Source: Legionella hackeliae (lineage in GTDB: Bacteria > Pseudomonadota > Gammaproteobacteria > Legionellales > Legionellaceae). From it: 64,000 nt of DNA. The DNA lies in assembly GCF_000953655.1 (NCBI RefSeq), contig NZ_LN681225.1:3175501-3239500 (forward strand), given 5' to 3'. Of the stretch, positions 63,138 through 64,000 are shown in pieces (the stretch's first letter is position 1; every line of letters begins with the position of its first letter). Position numbers and translations under genes: made by a program. Under the pieces are notes generated by a model. The model was not told where the DNA came from. It saw nothing but the letters and a program-made list of their open reading frames with translations, and did no database searches.

Positions 63138-63914
63138 CTAAAAAACACTTGAAGGCTTAATCCATTTTGCAATTAAGCATGACCAAGGAAGGATAAAGCC
63201 AATAATTAACCATTCCATATAGGCAAAATAAAAAGGTAATGTGTGAACAGCAGGAATTTGGAACACACTGTAAGTGAGAATCATCAGGACAATAACCAAC
63301 AAAGTAGCGATTAATTTCTGCTTTATAGAAAGCAGAATATGCCGCCCCTTTGAGAGGGTCTCCGCAATAATAAACCCGACTAACATAAAAAATGCAACCC
63401 AGGCATGATTTGGGATAGGTCGATAACGTAAATGAATATAAGCGATCAAATTAATCGCTGTAATTAATAAAATCCATGGCATCGCTGTTGGCCATTTTGA
63501 GTACAAAATTGGATAGAGTACAAGAATTAATAGCGCAAAAAATAGCGCTCCAATAATGTCGTAAACATTATGATAATTGAAATGAATTAAGCTTAGAGCA
63601 ATGCCGATTAATAGGGTGATTAACACTCTTTTGATCCATTCAATCCCTATTTTGTAAGCTATCCATCCATATAAAACCGTAGTCATTTGCATATGCCCAC
63701 TAGGAAATGCAAACCAATTTTTAGCAATAGACGCGGGCAAGGGAATTTGAAAACTAACTTTCAAGGCCACATTAATCAAACTACTTATTAAGATCAGACA
63801 TATCGCATGATAAAAAAGACTTTTATCTAACCAGATAAAACCCAAAATTAGAAAGGGAATAATAACGACAGCATTGCTAAACAACAGAAAAAAAGCGGCC
63901 ACAATATCTAGCAT
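63138..63914 (-). CDS. PAP2-family membrane phosphatase
   Basis: A 258-residue membrane protein with about eight hydrophobic segments. PAP2 motifs: FAFPSGHMQMTT (the PSGH block) and LIHFNYHNVYDIIGA (catalytic His followed by Asp). The first motif KxxxxxxRP is not clear and the Arg of the third is Asn/Phe here, so the family is right but activity is less sure. Likely substrates are lipid phosphates such as undecaprenyl pyrophosphate or phosphatidic acid at the inner membrane. Confidence 0.85.
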   Translation of the reverse strand: MLDIVAAFFLLFSNAVVIIPFLILGFIWLDKSLFYHAICLILISSLINVALKVSFQIPLPASIAKNWFAFPSGHMQMTTVLYGWIAYKIGIEWIKRVLITLLIGIALSLIHFNYHNVYDIIGALFFALLILVLYPILYSKWPTAMPWILLITAINLIAYIHLRYRPIPNHAWVAFFMLVGFIIAETLSKGRHILLSIKQKLIATLLVIVLMILTYSVFQIPAVHTLPFYFAYMEWLIIGFILPWSCLIAKWIKPSSVF

Positions 63915-64000
63915 TGGGATTATCGATTAATTGACTGTTTAGAGATCATATAAGAATTTGCTACTCAAAGAAAATTGCCAGTATATGTGGCGGTCCATAC

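Noticed and set aside
1-64000. tRNA or rRNA genes
   Set aside because: No cloverleaf with T-arm GTTCRANNC and acceptor pairing, and no rRNA signature, was seen in the intergenic gaps on either strand.

Overview
The window looks like chromosome from a Legionella species other than a textbook L. pneumophila strain. The sequence is AT-rich with compact intergenic gaps. Several genes are near-signature for the genus: a MavN-like iron transporter next to secreted aminopeptidase LapA, a Thi5-type HMP-P synthase, an H-NOX/HGN-kinase/GGDEF-EAL cassette, and many eukaryote-like or unclassifiable proteins (ankyrin, F-box, tubulin-tyrosine-ligase-like, possible RGS) of the kind sent through the Dot/Icm type IV system. 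The genus call is inference from gene content, because no rRNA or tRNA gene lies in the window.

Layout. 0-5.4 kb is accessory: an ankyrin protein cut by the left edge, a tiny double-glycine-leader peptide gene not previously called, tehB, a ParD-like/map pair, and a split OspF/SpvC-like gene. 5.6-7.3 kb holds a TPP riboswitch, thi5 and a small partner gene. 7.3-13.6 kb has capA-like, a PmrA-box-driven effector candidate, hslO, rep and an old-yellow-enzyme reductase. 13.6-17.7 kb is the Fur-box/mavN-lapA locus plus a frameshifted gene. 17.8-22.6 kb is the conserved prkA-yeaH-spoVR stress operon, followed by pepN and a phasin. 26-37 kb is a second accessory stretch: F-box protein, zeta-like P-loop protein, pentapeptide protein, TTL-like protein, benE with a divergent XRE-cupin repressor and two operators, a palindromic repeat island, an unusual ClC protein and an RGS-like protein. 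37.7-45.6 kb is mostly housekeeping: brnQ, typA, nadK-recN and a flippase.

45.8-50.9 kb encodes a nitric-oxide-to-cyclic-di-GMP signalling cassette. 51-54.6 kb has small stress proteins, a second palindromic repeat island with a 24-bp tandem array, a class II amidotransferase and Ku. 54.7-60.1 kb is a cyanophycin operon: synthetase, cyanophycinase and isoaspartyl peptidase, followed directly by a zeta-toxin-fold kinase carrying a signal peptide. 60.2-62.2 kb is an envelope/osmotic stress set (a frameshifted SDR, PRC-barrel, BON), and the window closes with a Pro/Glu-tailed protein and a PAP2 phosphatase.

How the parts fit. Three nutrient circuits are visible: iron (Fur box to MavN), thiamine (TPP riboswitch to Thi5) and nitrogen storage (cyanophycin made and broken down by one operon). 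Several stationary-phase or stress systems sit beside them. The least expected items are the double-glycine peptide, the cyanophycin operon with its appended secreted zeta-like kinase, and the paired palindromic repeat islands.
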